Part shown: positions 8,759 to 17,608 of the stretch, piece by piece
Layout: each line of letters begins with the position of its first letter
Position numbering within the stretch: position 1 is the stretch's first letter
Source: Thermoplasmata archaeon
GTDB lineage: Archaea > Thermoplasmatota > Thermoplasmata > Lutacidiplasmatales > UBA184
DNA length: 64,000 nt
Assembly: GCA_021828195.1 (NCBI GenBank)
Contig: JAKASQ010000001.1
Coordinates: 419,202 to 483,201 of the forward strand
Reading direction: 5' to 3'
Notes under the pieces: model-generated
Told to the model about the DNA's origin: nothing
Databases searched by the model: none
The model's input: only the letters and a program-made list of their open reading frames with translations
Made by a program: the position numbers and the translations under genes

Positions 8759-9106
8759 CCTCCTCCACCGAAAAAGTTCGGTGGGTTCCTTGGCGGGAGT
8801 ACAGCGATTCTCCCATCTGTCCCCTCATAAGGGTGTCGCGCCCCCGGCACCAGAAGGTGCCAGGGGTTTCGGCGGGTGTTCGCCAACCTTCGTGTTCCCG
8901 TCTCCGGGGTGGGTTGCTCGACTCTCCCCGAGCGGCTCCTGCTTCATGGACCCGGCTCGCTCCCGAGGGAGTGGGAGCCGCAGCTGCTACGGGCGTGTAT
9001 CCCCCCGGTGCCCCCGGACGCCGTGCTCCGCCAATACTTGGGCTCGTTAACCCCCTATCAATAGGGGGGCTTGGGGGGCTTGCGCTCGCCGACATCGTCA
9101 TGGTTC
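8755..9106 (-). mobile_element. Degenerate/non-autonomous IS605/IS1341-like element (tnpB deleted) related to the element at 40466-41836
   Basis: Reverse complement begins GAACCATGACGATGTCGGCGAGCGCAAGCCCCCC, identical to the left end at 40466; right end keeps CCACCGAA-CTTT-TTCGGTGG-AGGAGGTCAC versus CCACCGAA-CTCG-TTCGGTGG-AGGATGTCAC. Confidence 0.78.
9044..9067. repeat. Left-end hairpin of the degenerate element (core CCCCCTAT-TG-ATAGGGGG)
   Basis: Perfect inverted repeat in the text ccccctatcaataggggg (position approximate within the range). Confidence 0.6.
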
Positions 9107-9194
9107 CGGCGGCGGCGTCGCGTCCTCGGGGCGCCATGGCGGGGCGGAACCATCTCCCCCGATGGGGGCCGGCAGGGATCTGCCGGTCTCGGCT

Positions 9195-10547
9195 CTAGGT
9201 GCGCCGGATCAGCACCACCGCCGCAACGCCGACCACGAGGGCTACGGCCAGGCCCGCGAGCACCCACGGCGCGCTCGAGACCGTTCCGGAGGGACCCGAC
9301 ACGCTGCTCGCGCACGCCCCTCCGGTGAGGCAGGCCGCGCTCGCTTGCGCCGCGCTCGGGGACAGAGGAGTCCCCTGGACCACGCTCGGGCTCGAATCCG
9401 TGGGAGCGCCGTACGAATTGACGCTGGTGGTGTAGCTCCACTCGGCCGAGTCGAGACCCAGGTGCGAGCCCAGCACTCCCATGCTGTCGATCCCGGAGGC
9501 ATCTGCGTGGGTCGTGAGGGCCATCGAGGAACCCCAGTCGCCGGTATCGGCCCAGATGTCCACCACGCGCGGAACGAGGGCGAATCCGTCCTGGAGATCG
9601 AAGCCGAGGCCGAGGTCGCTCGATCCGCGCTGTTCCATCAGCGAGCCGAGACGGACGGTGATGCGGGTCCAGTTCTGCCCCTGCACGGGGCGCAGAGTGT
9701 CCGATTCGAGACGGCCGTCCGATCCGTAGAGGGTGACGTTCCCACTACCGGTCAGATTCCCCGATCGGCGCGCGTTGAGCGACCCGTCCGGACCGACCGA
9801 CATGAAGCTCGTCTGCCAGTTCCCCGAGGCGTTGAACTGGCTCGTGGCCGTCCACGCCTCCACTTCGGTCAGGTTCAATGGGAGAAGCCCGAGCGCCGGC
9901 GCGAAGCCAACGGACAGGTTCGCGCTCGCAGCGACGAAGAGCTCTCGCACGAGGTGCGTCGTTCCATTCGCGGTGAACGACCGCGTCTCGGAGAGGTTCG
10001 CCACGGCCTGCGTCGATGCGTGGGTGAGTGCGAGCGCGGGAACCGACGACCCGTTCCGCAACGTGACCAAACCCGAGATCGTGAAGTCGGCGACGCTCGT
10101 CCATTGCTCCCACGCATGGGCGTCGAAGCTCGAGGAGAAGTTCGCCGACGCGCAGTCCGGCTGGCAGTAGGTCAGCCGCACCGATGCGCCGACCGTGTGG
10201 TTCTCCGTGAGGTAGTAGGTGGTGTTCGATGTGTTCGTCTGGGTCAGCGTCGTCGAGAACCCGTACGATGCGCTCCCGATGAACTGGCCGTGCTCGCCTT
10301 GCCAAGCGACCGAGACGTTCTCGGTCCCTCCGTAGGCCCAGACGATCTCGCCGCTCGCGGCGGCGCTCGCTCCCGCGACGGGCGCTGCGGAACCGATCGG
10401 CACGCTCGCAATAGCGAGCAGGATCATTCCGAGGGCGACGGCGCACGCCCCCCCGCGAGTAACGCTGTGGCCCCGGGTTCTCTTCCAGTTTCCTTGGGAT
10501 GCGCGCATTGCAGAAGAAGTGGAGCCGCCCCTTGGAACATAAGCCAT
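9195..10547 (-). CDS. Secreted surface protein with C-terminal membrane anchor, many N-glycosylation sequons
   Basis: N-terminal hydrophobic signal region, many NxS/T motifs, C-terminal WVLAGLAVALVVGVAAVVLIRRT. Confidence 0.75.
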   Translation of the reverse strand: MAYVPRGGSTSSAMRASQGNWKRTRGHSVTRGGACAVALGMILLAIASVPIGSAAPVAGASAAASGEIVWAYGGTENVSVAWQGEHGQFIGSASYGFSTTLTQTNTSNTTYYLTENHTVGASVRLTYCQPDCASANFSSSFDAHAWEQWTSVADFTISGLVTLRNGSSVPALALTHASTQAVANLSETRSFTANGTTHLVRELFVAASANLSVGFAPALGLLPLNLTEVEAWTATSQFNASGNWQTSFMSVGPDGSLNARRSGNLTGSGNVTLYGSDGRLESDTLRPVQGQNWTRITVRLGSLMEQRGSSDLGLGFDLQDGFALVPRVVDIWADTGDWGSSMALTTHADASGIDSMGVLGSHLGLDSAEWSYTTSVNSYGAPTDSSPSVVQGTPLSPSAAQASAACLTGGACASSVSGPSGTVSSAPWVLAGLAVALVVGVAAVVLIRRT

Positions 10548-10685
10548 AGTTCAACGAAATCGGGTTTCGTTGGATTCCGTGCTAGGGTCTGACCTATCGA
10601 CTCCCGGGGGCGCGCGCAACCCGGCGCGGCTCCCTCGGCGTGCCGGTTCGACGGGCTTATTCGCCCGTTCCCCTCGGACACTCCG

Positions 10686-11693
10686 ATGGCGACCCTCGGC
10701 ATCGAATCGACCGCGCACACCGCTTCGGTGGGGATCGTCTCCGAGTCGGCGGAGGTCCTCGCGATCGCCTCCGACATGTATCGTCCGCCCAGCGGGGGGA
10801 TCCACCCGAGGGAGGCGGCGAATCACCACGTCGAATTCCTGCCGGGGCTGGTCGAACGCGCGCTCGGGGCCGCGCATCTCGGACCCCAGGACCTCGAGGC
10901 GGTCGCCTTCGCGCAGGGCCCGGGATTGGGCCCCTGCCTGCGCGCCGGAGCGACCGTGGCCCGCACGCTCTCCCTCGCTTGGGATCTCCCCCTCGTTCCC
11001 GTCAACCACTGCGTCGCCCACGTCGAGATCGCTCGGGTCCTGAGCGGACTGGACGACCCGCTCCTATTGTACGCGAGCGGTGGTAACACGCAGGTAATCG
11101 CGTACGGTCGTGGCCGCTACCGCGTCCTCGGGGAGACGATCGACATCGGGATCGGGAACTTCCTCGACAAGCTCTGGATCGCCCTCGGAGGCGCCTTCCC
11201 CGGCGGGCCCGCGATCGAAGCGGAGGCCCGGTTCGGCGCCGAGCTCCTCCCGCTCCCGTACTCGGTGCACGGGATGGACGTTGCGTTCTCCGGGATGCTC
11301 ACGGCGACGCTGGCCCTCCACGCGAAGGGAGCGAAACGCGCCGATCTCGCCTATTCGGTCGAGGTGACGGCGTACTCGATGCTCACCGAGATCACCGAGC
11401 GGGCGCTCGCCCACCGCAAGCACGGCGCGGTCGTTCTGGGAGGAGGCGTCGCCTGCAACGAGCGCCTCCGAGGGATGGTGCGCACGATGGTCGAGGAGCG
11501 TGGAGGTACGATGTTCGCCCCACCGCGATCGCTGTGTGTGGACAACGGAGCGATGATCGCATGGACCGGACACCTCGCCTTCCGGAGCGGACTCTCGGTC
11601 ACTCCGGATGCCTCGGCGGTGCAGCCGCGGCAACGGACCGATCTCGTGGCAACGCCGTGGCGCGAGGCGCACGCGGCGTCCGCGGGATTATAG
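10686..11693 (+). CDS. kae1: KEOPS subunit Kae1 (tRNA N6-threonylcarbamoyladenosine synthesis), not fused to Bud32
   Basis: LGIESTAHT, PPSGGIHPREAANHH, FAQGPGLGPCLRAGA, NHCVAHVEI, LYASGGNTQV, GGPAIE, VVLGGGVACNERLR, CVDNGAMIAWTG. Confidence 0.95.
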   Translation: MATLGIESTAHTASVGIVSESAEVLAIASDMYRPPSGGIHPREAANHHVEFLPGLVERALGAAHLGPQDLEAVAFAQGPGLGPCLRAGATVARTLSLAWDLPLVPVNHCVAHVEIARVLSGLDDPLLLYASGGNTQVIAYGRGRYRVLGETIDIGIGNFLDKLWIALGGAFPGGPAIEAEARFGAELLPLPYSVHGMDVAFSGMLTATLALHAKGAKRADLAYSVEVTAYSMLTEITERALAHRKHGAVVLGGGVACNERLRGMVRTMVEERGGTMFAPPRSLCVDNGAMIAWTGHLAFRSGLSVTPDASAVQPRQRTDLVATPWREAHAASAGL

Positions 11694-11715
11694 CGCGTCC
11701 AGGGTTCGAGGCACC

Positions 11716-12957
11716 GTGGAGGAGGTCGACATCCTCGTCGTGGGAGCCGGCCCTGCCGGCTCGAACGCGGCCTACCATCTCGCTCGGCGGGGCTACGACG
11801 TGCTCGTCGTCGAGGAGCACGATCGTATCGGGTACCCCGTCCAGTGCGCGGGCCTGGTCTCCCAACGCGTGCTGGATCTCGCCGGATCGGATCGGTTCGT
11901 CCGGCGGCCGGTCCATGGGGCGAGCGTCTTTGGCCCGTCGCTCGGCTCGATCGAGTTCACGGCGGCGGAGCCACGCGCGTACGTCATCGACCGGGCTGGA
12001 CTCGACATCTACCTCGCCGACCGCGCCGCCCGCGCCGGTGCGCGCTACTCGAGCTCGACCCGGTTTGACCGCTCTCTCGGACCGACGAGCGGCCGGGCGC
12101 ACGTCGAGCTCTCGAGCTTCGGTGGCGAGCGCCGGGAGATCGCGGCCCGGCTCGTCCTCGGAGCGGACGGCGTGACCAGCGCCGTCGCTCGAGCGTACGG
12201 CCTGCGCCGGCCGGTGGAGATCCTCCCCGCGTTCGAAGCGGAGTTTGCGACGAGCCCCGGCGACCCCGACCGGGTCGAAGTGTACTTGGGGCACGATTTT
12301 GCGCCGGGTCTCTTCGGTTGGTGGATCCCCGACGGGGCGGGTGGGGCGCGGGTCGGGATCGCGGCCGACGCCGACGGCACCAGCGCGCGGGTCCGCTTCG
12401 ATCGGCTCCTCGGCCACCTCGAGCGTCGATTCGGCCAGCGCCTGAGCAACCCCACCGCCTACCTCGTGAGTGGGATCCCGATCGGCCATGTGCCCCGGAC
12501 CCATGCGGACGGGGTCCTCCTGGTCGGCGACGCCGCCGGTCAGGTCAAGCCGCTCTCCGGAGGAGGGATCTTCACGGGGATGCGGTGCGCGGAGATCGCG
12601 GCCGAGGTCGCCGATGGCGCGCTGCGCGCGAACGACCTCTCCGCACGCGTTCTCTCCGAGTACGACCGCCGCTGGTGGGGGGAGCTCGGCGAGGAGATCG
12701 ACCGCGCGCTCCACCTCCGCCGCTTGTTCGTTCGCCTCTCGGACGCCGATTACGATCGTCTCATCGACGTCCTGAAGGAGTCCGATCTGCTCGGCACGGT
12801 CGTCGCGTTCGGCGACATCGATTTCCCGACTCACGTGGCGCGTCGCCTGCTCGCTCAGTCCCCTTCGCTCTTGCGTCTCTTGCCCAAGGCGCTCGGGGCC
12901 TGGCTCGCTCCCGGGGACCGCATCGCCCCGGCGCTCGACCCGGTTCGCCGGAAGTAG
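11716..12957 (+). CDS. Geranylgeranyl reductase family FAD-dependent oxidoreductase
   Basis: VDILVVGAGPAGSNAAYHLARRGYDVLVVEEHDRIGYPVQCAGLVS; VLLVGDAAGQVKPLSGGGIFTGM; GTG start. Confidence 0.9.
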   Translation: MEEVDILVVGAGPAGSNAAYHLARRGYDVLVVEEHDRIGYPVQCAGLVSQRVLDLAGSDRFVRRPVHGASVFGPSLGSIEFTAAEPRAYVIDRAGLDIYLADRAARAGARYSSSTRFDRSLGPTSGRAHVELSSFGGERREIAARLVLGADGVTSAVARAYGLRRPVEILPAFEAEFATSPGDPDRVEVYLGHDFAPGLFGWWIPDGAGGARVGIAADADGTSARVRFDRLLGHLERRFGQRLSNPTAYLVSGIPIGHVPRTHADGVLLVGDAAGQVKPLSGGGIFTGMRCAEIAAEVADGALRANDLSARVLSEYDRRWWGELGEEIDRALHLRRLFVRLSDADYDRLIDVLKESDLLGTVVAFGDIDFPTHVARRLLAQSPSLLRLLPKALGAWLAPGDRIAPALDPVRRK

Positions 12958-13667
12958 AAGAACGCCCCCAGGCCCACGAGCGCGATCGCTCCGGCGATCA
13001 TCCCGTAGACGACCCACGCCCACGTGACCGTCTGCACGATGATCGAGGATTCGGGCGTGACGCCCGAGACCCCGAGCGCGGCGAGGTTGAGGGTCGCGCT
13101 GCCGTTGACAAGTTCCGTCGCGTTCTGCCACACTGTCGAGCTGAACCACCCGCGCGACTCGAGCAGGTACCGGGTGCTGTTCGCCGTGAATTCGAGGGCG
13201 GTCCGGACGAGGAAGGATGCGGCGCCGATCGACGCGGAGGTGCTGACGGGAACCGTAACGGTCGCGACGCCCCCCGGGGCGAGCGGGGGCACGGGGAACG
13301 TGATGTTCGACCCGCTCACCCCGTTCGTGCCGGTGAGGAGCGGGGTCATCGAGCTCCCGATCGGCGTGGCGGGACCTGCGTTCGATCCCATCGCATAGAT
13401 GTCCAGAGTCAGCGCGATAACGGACATCGGCCACGGGAGGAGGTCCTGCACGGTCAGGCCCAGGCTCCCGGAGGATCCCGCGTTCAGGGTTGGGCCGGAG
13501 AGGTTCCCGAGGAGGTGGTTGCCTACGAACACCGGGAGACGCGGGTAGGGCGTGGCGCTGACGGTGCCGGCCGGGGCGAGCGCGGCCATCACGATCGCGA
13601 GCACGACGAGGACGGTCCACGTGCTCCTTGAAACGGCTCGGCCCGGCCGTCTACCCACCGTCGGCAT
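12855..13667 (-). CDS. Secreted protein with signal peptide and C-terminal TM anchor
   Basis: Signal WTVLVVLAIVMAALAPAGTVSA; C-terminal AWVVYGMIAGAIALVGLGAFFYFRR; start chosen at MPTVGRR. Confidence 0.7.
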   Translation of the reverse strand: MPTVGRRPGRAVSRSTWTVLVVLAIVMAALAPAGTVSATPYPRLPVFVGNHLLGNLSGPTLNAGSSGSLGLTVQDLLPWPMSVIALTLDIYAMGSNAGPATPIGSSMTPLLTGTNGVSGSNITFPVPPLAPGGVATVTVPVSTSASIGAASFLVRTALEFTANSTRYLLESRGWFSSTVWQNATELVNGSATLNLAALGVSGVTPESSIIVQTVTWAWVVYGMIAGAIALVGLGAFFYFRRTGSSAGAMRSPGASQAPSALGKRRKSEGD

Positions 13668-14553
13668 CCCCCGCTGGGGCGTCGGACTCGGCGCGGGCCA
13701 CGAGGCGGCGGATCCGGCGCCACGCTTCGGCGCGGCCCCGTTCGCCGCCGAGACCGAGGAACCCCACCGCGCGGATCCCGAGCTCGCCACCCCCGTTCGT
13801 GCTGGCCTTGAACAGCGCACGCGCGAGCGCGCGCGGATTGTGGGTCATTTCCACGGCCTCGTCGTCCGCGCGGTACTCCTCGCGGCGCGTGAGCGCACTC
13901 GCGACCCGACCGAGCACCGGATCCCATCGCATCAATCGCGCGAACGTGCGGAAGAATGTCAGGTAGCGGCCGTCCAGGTCCCGGACATGGCCGAGCTCGT
14001 GGGCGATCACGCTCTCGAGTTCCTCGGGTGTCAGGGTCGCGCGAAGGCCGCTCGAGAGCAGGATCACCTCACGACGGTGGACGAGGCGAGGGCCGCCGAA
14101 CTCGACGAGGGTGAAGCTGAAGGCGTCGACCCGGGCATCCGGGAAGCCGAGGAGAGCGATGGATTTTCCCGGAGATGGCAGGCGCTCCGGCCAGGCGATC
14201 ACGGTGGGCTGGAGGATGCTGAGCCAGCCGCGACCGACCAGCTGGTTGATCAGGAATGCGAGCGCGAAAACGACGAACGCGCCGGCCGCTCCGAGCGCCC
14301 AGACCGAGGCGAACTGAGGTTGGAAGAGCATGAAGGGCGATCGCACGAGCCCGGCGGCCCCGCCCCAGCCTCCTTCGACGACGACCCAAGCGAGGGCGGT
14401 CGTGACGAGCACCGCCCACAACGCGAGGAAGCTCGCCGCAAGCCGGAGGACGATGGGCGAGCCGGATCGGCGGACCGCGACGAGCAACCCAACGCCGGTC
14501 GCCACCCAGACGACCACGAGAAGAAACGGGATCCCCAGTACGGGCGCATCCAT
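13651..14553 (-). CDS. Integral membrane M56/M48-type metallopeptidase (BlaR1/HtpX-like)
   Basis: N-terminal TM helices, VIAHELGHVRDLDGRY zinc motif, downstream REEYRADDEAVE. Confidence 0.85.
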   Translation of the reverse strand: MDAPVLGIPFLLVVVWVATGVGLLVAVRRSGSPIVLRLAASFLALWAVLVTTALAWVVVEGGWGGAAGLVRSPFMLFQPQFASVWALGAAGAFVVFALAFLINQLVGRGWLSILQPTVIAWPERLPSPGKSIALLGFPDARVDAFSFTLVEFGGPRLVHRREVILLSSGLRATLTPEELESVIAHELGHVRDLDGRYLTFFRTFARLMRWDPVLGRVASALTRREEYRADDEAVEMTHNPRALARALFKASTNGGGELGIRAVGFLGLGGERGRAEAWRRIRRLVARAESDAPAGDADGG

Positions 14554-14576
14554 GCCGATGCAGGTCCCCGAACGAC

Positions 14577-14933
14577 CTACAGACCCAGCTTCCGACGGAG
14601 CTCTTGCTCCTCCGCCGGGTTGAGCTTCTCGATCTCTTCGTTCAGATGGACGACCCCCGCCGGGCCGAACATGTCGACGACCCCTTTAAGCAGATTGACG
14701 AGGTACTTCCGCTCGAAGTCGGCGGGTCGGTAAACGTAGCGCTCGCCCCCTCGGCAGGTTTCCCGGCGGCGCTTGACGACCCCTTTCGCGTGGAGGCGGG
14801 ACAAGGTCGTCGCCACCGTGGTGTAGGCCACGCGGACCCCCCGGTGCTCGAGGTCCTGGCGGACGGTGCGCGCCGGAGCCTCCTTGAGATCACGCAGCGA
14901 GCGAATCACGTCCGCTTCGAGGGAACCGGGCAT
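14577..14933 (-). CDS. BlaI/MecI-type winged-helix repressor
   Basis: MPGSLEADVIRSLRDLKEAPARTVRQDLEHRGVRVAYTTVATTLSRLHAKGVVKRRRE..RYVYRPA. Confidence 0.87.
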   Translation of the reverse strand: MPGSLEADVIRSLRDLKEAPARTVRQDLEHRGVRVAYTTVATTLSRLHAKGVVKRRRETCRGGERYVYRPADFERKYLVNLLKGVVDMFGPAGVVHLNEEIEKLNPAEEQELRRKLGL

Positions 14934-15069
14934 CTTCCTCCGACGGTGGCTTTGGTCTGGGGCCCTTTAAGACATCCGGCCGTGAGGAACGAACGAGTTC
15001 GTACTTGACCGGATCGCGGGAAGGACGGGCGAGGCAAGCGTTTATGGCCGCCCCTCAATCGGGCGGGGG

Positions 15070-16470
15070 ATGACCCCCCCCGCGAACCCACCCACCTCGA
15101 TCCTCGACCTGATCGGGGATACTCCCGCGATCCCGCTGCGTCGGGTGACCGAGGGAGTCCCCTACCGGGTGCTGGTCAAGCTCGAGTTCCTCAATCCGGG
15201 CGGTTCGGTCAAGGACCGGATCGGCACCTCGATGATCGACGAAGCCGAGCGCACAGGTCGGCTCCGGCCGGGCGGGACGATCGTCGAGGCCACGAGCGGG
15301 AACACCGGGGTGGGACTCGCCCTCGTTGCCGCGGTCCGGGGGTACCGCTGCGTGTTCGTGATCCCCGACAAGATGAGCTCCGAGAAGATACGGCTGTTGC
15401 GCGCGTACGGTGCGCGCGTGGTCGTGACTCCGAGCCAGCTGCCCCCCGAGCACCCGATGAGCCACTACTCGGTCGCGCGTCGGCTCGCGCGGGAGATCCC
15501 CGGGGCCTACTACCCCAACCAGTACGAGAACGAGGGCAACGCGCTCGCCCACTACCGCACGACCGGACCCGAGATCGATCGCGACGGCGGCGAGGACCTC
15601 ACGGCCGTGGTGGCCACGGTCGGGACCGGCGGAACGCTGAGCGGGATCGGACGCTACTTCAAGGAGCATCGCCCGTCGGTCCGCATCGTCGCGGTCGACC
15701 CGGTGGGTTCGATCCTCGGGACCTACTTCCGGACGAAGGAGGTGACGAGGGCCGCTCCCTACCTCGTCGAGGGCATCGGGGAAGACCTGATCCCGAAGTC
15801 GATCCACTTCCAGTTCCTCGACGAGTTCGTCGAGGTCAACGATGCCGAGTCGTTCGCCATGGCACGCCGCCTTGCCCGGGAAGAGGGACTCTTCGTCGGG
15901 GGCTCGTCCGGCTCCGCGGTCGCCGGAGCTCTACGCTGGCTGTCCACGCGCCCGGTGCCCGCGGGCTCGACCATCATCATCGTTCTGCCGGATTCCGGCG
16001 ACCGGTACCTTTCGAAGTTCTACTCGGACGAGTGGATGCGCGAGAAGGGGTTCCTCGACCCCGGCGCCACCGCGCGCAGCCTGCTGTCGCGCAAGGGAGA
16101 CCTCCCCGCGCTCGTGACCGCCGAGCCCACCACGCGCGTCCGAGATGCGCTGGCCCTGCTGCGCCGGCATGGGTTCTCGCAGATGCCGATCCTCTCCTCG
16201 GGCGCGAACCTCGGGAGCGTTCAGGAGGAGGAGATCCTGCGTCGGATGCTCGCGGACGAGACTGTCGTTGAACGCACCGTCGCCTCCGTCCTCCTGCCCC
16301 CCTTCCCCGAGGTCGGCGCCGACACGCCCGTGGCGATTGTGCTCCACCGATTGAAGGAGGAGCGCGCGCTGTTGGTCCGGGAACCCGCGACCGGGACCCC
16401 CATCGGACTATTGACCCGGTACGATCTGCTCGGGTTCCTCTCGGAGGAAGGAGCGAGCCATGCGATTTGA
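15070..16470 (+). CDS. Cystathionine beta-synthase (PLP domain plus CBS-domain pair)
   Basis: NPGGSVKDRIG, EATSGNTGVGLA, VGTGGTLSGIGRYFKE, GGSSGSAVAGAL; C-terminal tandem CBS repeats. Confidence 0.9.
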   Translation: MTPPANPPTSILDLIGDTPAIPLRRVTEGVPYRVLVKLEFLNPGGSVKDRIGTSMIDEAERTGRLRPGGTIVEATSGNTGVGLALVAAVRGYRCVFVIPDKMSSEKIRLLRAYGARVVVTPSQLPPEHPMSHYSVARRLAREIPGAYYPNQYENEGNALAHYRTTGPEIDRDGGEDLTAVVATVGTGGTLSGIGRYFKEHRPSVRIVAVDPVGSILGTYFRTKEVTRAAPYLVEGIGEDLIPKSIHFQFLDEFVEVNDAESFAMARRLAREEGLFVGGSSGSAVAGALRWLSTRPVPAGSTIIIVLPDSGDRYLSKFYSDEWMREKGFLDPGATARSLLSRKGDLPALVTAEPTTRVRDALALLRRHGFSQMPILSSGANLGSVQEEEILRRMLADETVVERTVASVLLPPFPEVGADTPVAIVLHRLKEERALLVREPATGTPIGLLTRYDLLGFLSEEGASHAI

Positions 16471-17605
16471 TACCCGCCTGATCCACGCCCACCAGCCTCC
16501 CGACGCGGCCACCGGGGCCGTCAACACTCCGATCTACCTGTCGAGCACCTTCGCCCAGGAGGCGCCGAACCGCAACCGGGGCTACGTCTACGGGCGGACG
16601 GCGAATCCCACCCGCGACGTCCTCGAGCGCGCGCTCGCGGACCTGGAGGGCGGCGTCCGGGGTCTTGCATTCTCCTCGGGCCTCGGCGCGCTCGTCAGCC
16701 TGCTCGAGAACTACGGAACGGGGCGGCGGATCGTATCGGTCAACGATCTCTATGGGGGAAGCTGGCGCCTGTTCGAGCACCACCGCCGCCAGTTCGGCCT
16801 CAAGATCGACTACCTCGACCTGACGGACCTCGATGCCCTCCGGGAGGCGCTGGCCGTGGGCCCGACCGATCTCGTGTACCTCGAAACGCCGACCAATCCG
16901 CTGCTCCGGATCATCGACCTCAGCACGGTCGCTCGTCTCGCCCACCGCGCCGGAGCGCTCCTCGCCGTGGACAATACGTTCGCGTCCCCGGCCCTCCAAC
17001 GCCCGATCGAGCGGGGCGCGGACATCGTGCTGCACTCGACCACGAAGTACCTGGGGGGCCACTCGGACGTTCTCGGAGGCGCGCTCGTCCTCCGGGACGC
17101 CGCCCTGGGGGACCGGTTCGCGTGGATCCAAAACGCCGCAGGAGCGGTTCCGAGCCCGTTCGATAGCTATCTCGTGCTCCGCGGGCTCCATACGCTCGGA
17201 GTGCGGATGCGCGCCCACGGGGCGAACGCGCAGGCCGCCGCCGAGCTGCTGGAACGGAGCCGGAAGGTCCGTATCGTTCACTATCCCGGCCTATCGAGCC
17301 ATCCGCAGCACCCGCTCGCCCGCCGGCAGATGGACGGCTACGGAGGGATGGTCAGCATCGATCTCCGCGGCGGTTCCGCGGCGGCGCGCCGTTTCATGCG
17401 CGCGCTCCGGATCTTCACCCTCGCGGAGAGCCTGGGAGGCGTGGAGTCGCTTGTCGAGCACCCGGCCTCGATGACCCATGCGAGCGTACCGCGCCGGGAA
17501 CGCGAGGCCCACGGGGTCGGCGGCGGCCTCGTGCGCCTCTCCTGCGGCATCGAGGATCCCGAAGACCTCCTGGACGACCTGCGAGCCGGCCTCAGGGCGG
17601 CCTAG
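16460..17605 (+). CDS. Cystathionine gamma-lyase/synthase family PLP enzyme
   Basis: TRLIHAHQPPD..GAVNTPIYLSSTFAQ, YVYGRTANPTRD, VDNTFASPALQRPIERGADIVLHSTTKYLGGHSDVLGG. Confidence 0.93.
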   Translation: MRFDTRLIHAHQPPDAATGAVNTPIYLSSTFAQEAPNRNRGYVYGRTANPTRDVLERALADLEGGVRGLAFSSGLGALVSLLENYGTGRRIVSVNDLYGGSWRLFEHHRRQFGLKIDYLDLTDLDALREALAVGPTDLVYLETPTNPLLRIIDLSTVARLAHRAGALLAVDNTFASPALQRPIERGADIVLHSTTKYLGGHSDVLGGALVLRDAALGDRFAWIQNAAGAVPSPFDSYLVLRGLHTLGVRMRAHGANAQAAAELLERSRKVRIVHYPGLSSHPQHPLARRQMDGYGGMVSIDLRGGSAAARRFMRALRIFTLAESLGGVESLVEHPASMTHASVPRREREAHGVGGGLVRLSCGIEDPEDLLDDLRAGLRAA

Positions 17606-17608
17606 ACG

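Noticed and set aside
9162-10592. 476-aa plus-strand ORF
   Set aside because: Antisense to the secreted anchored protein at 9195-10547, which has a signal peptide, sequons and TM anchor.
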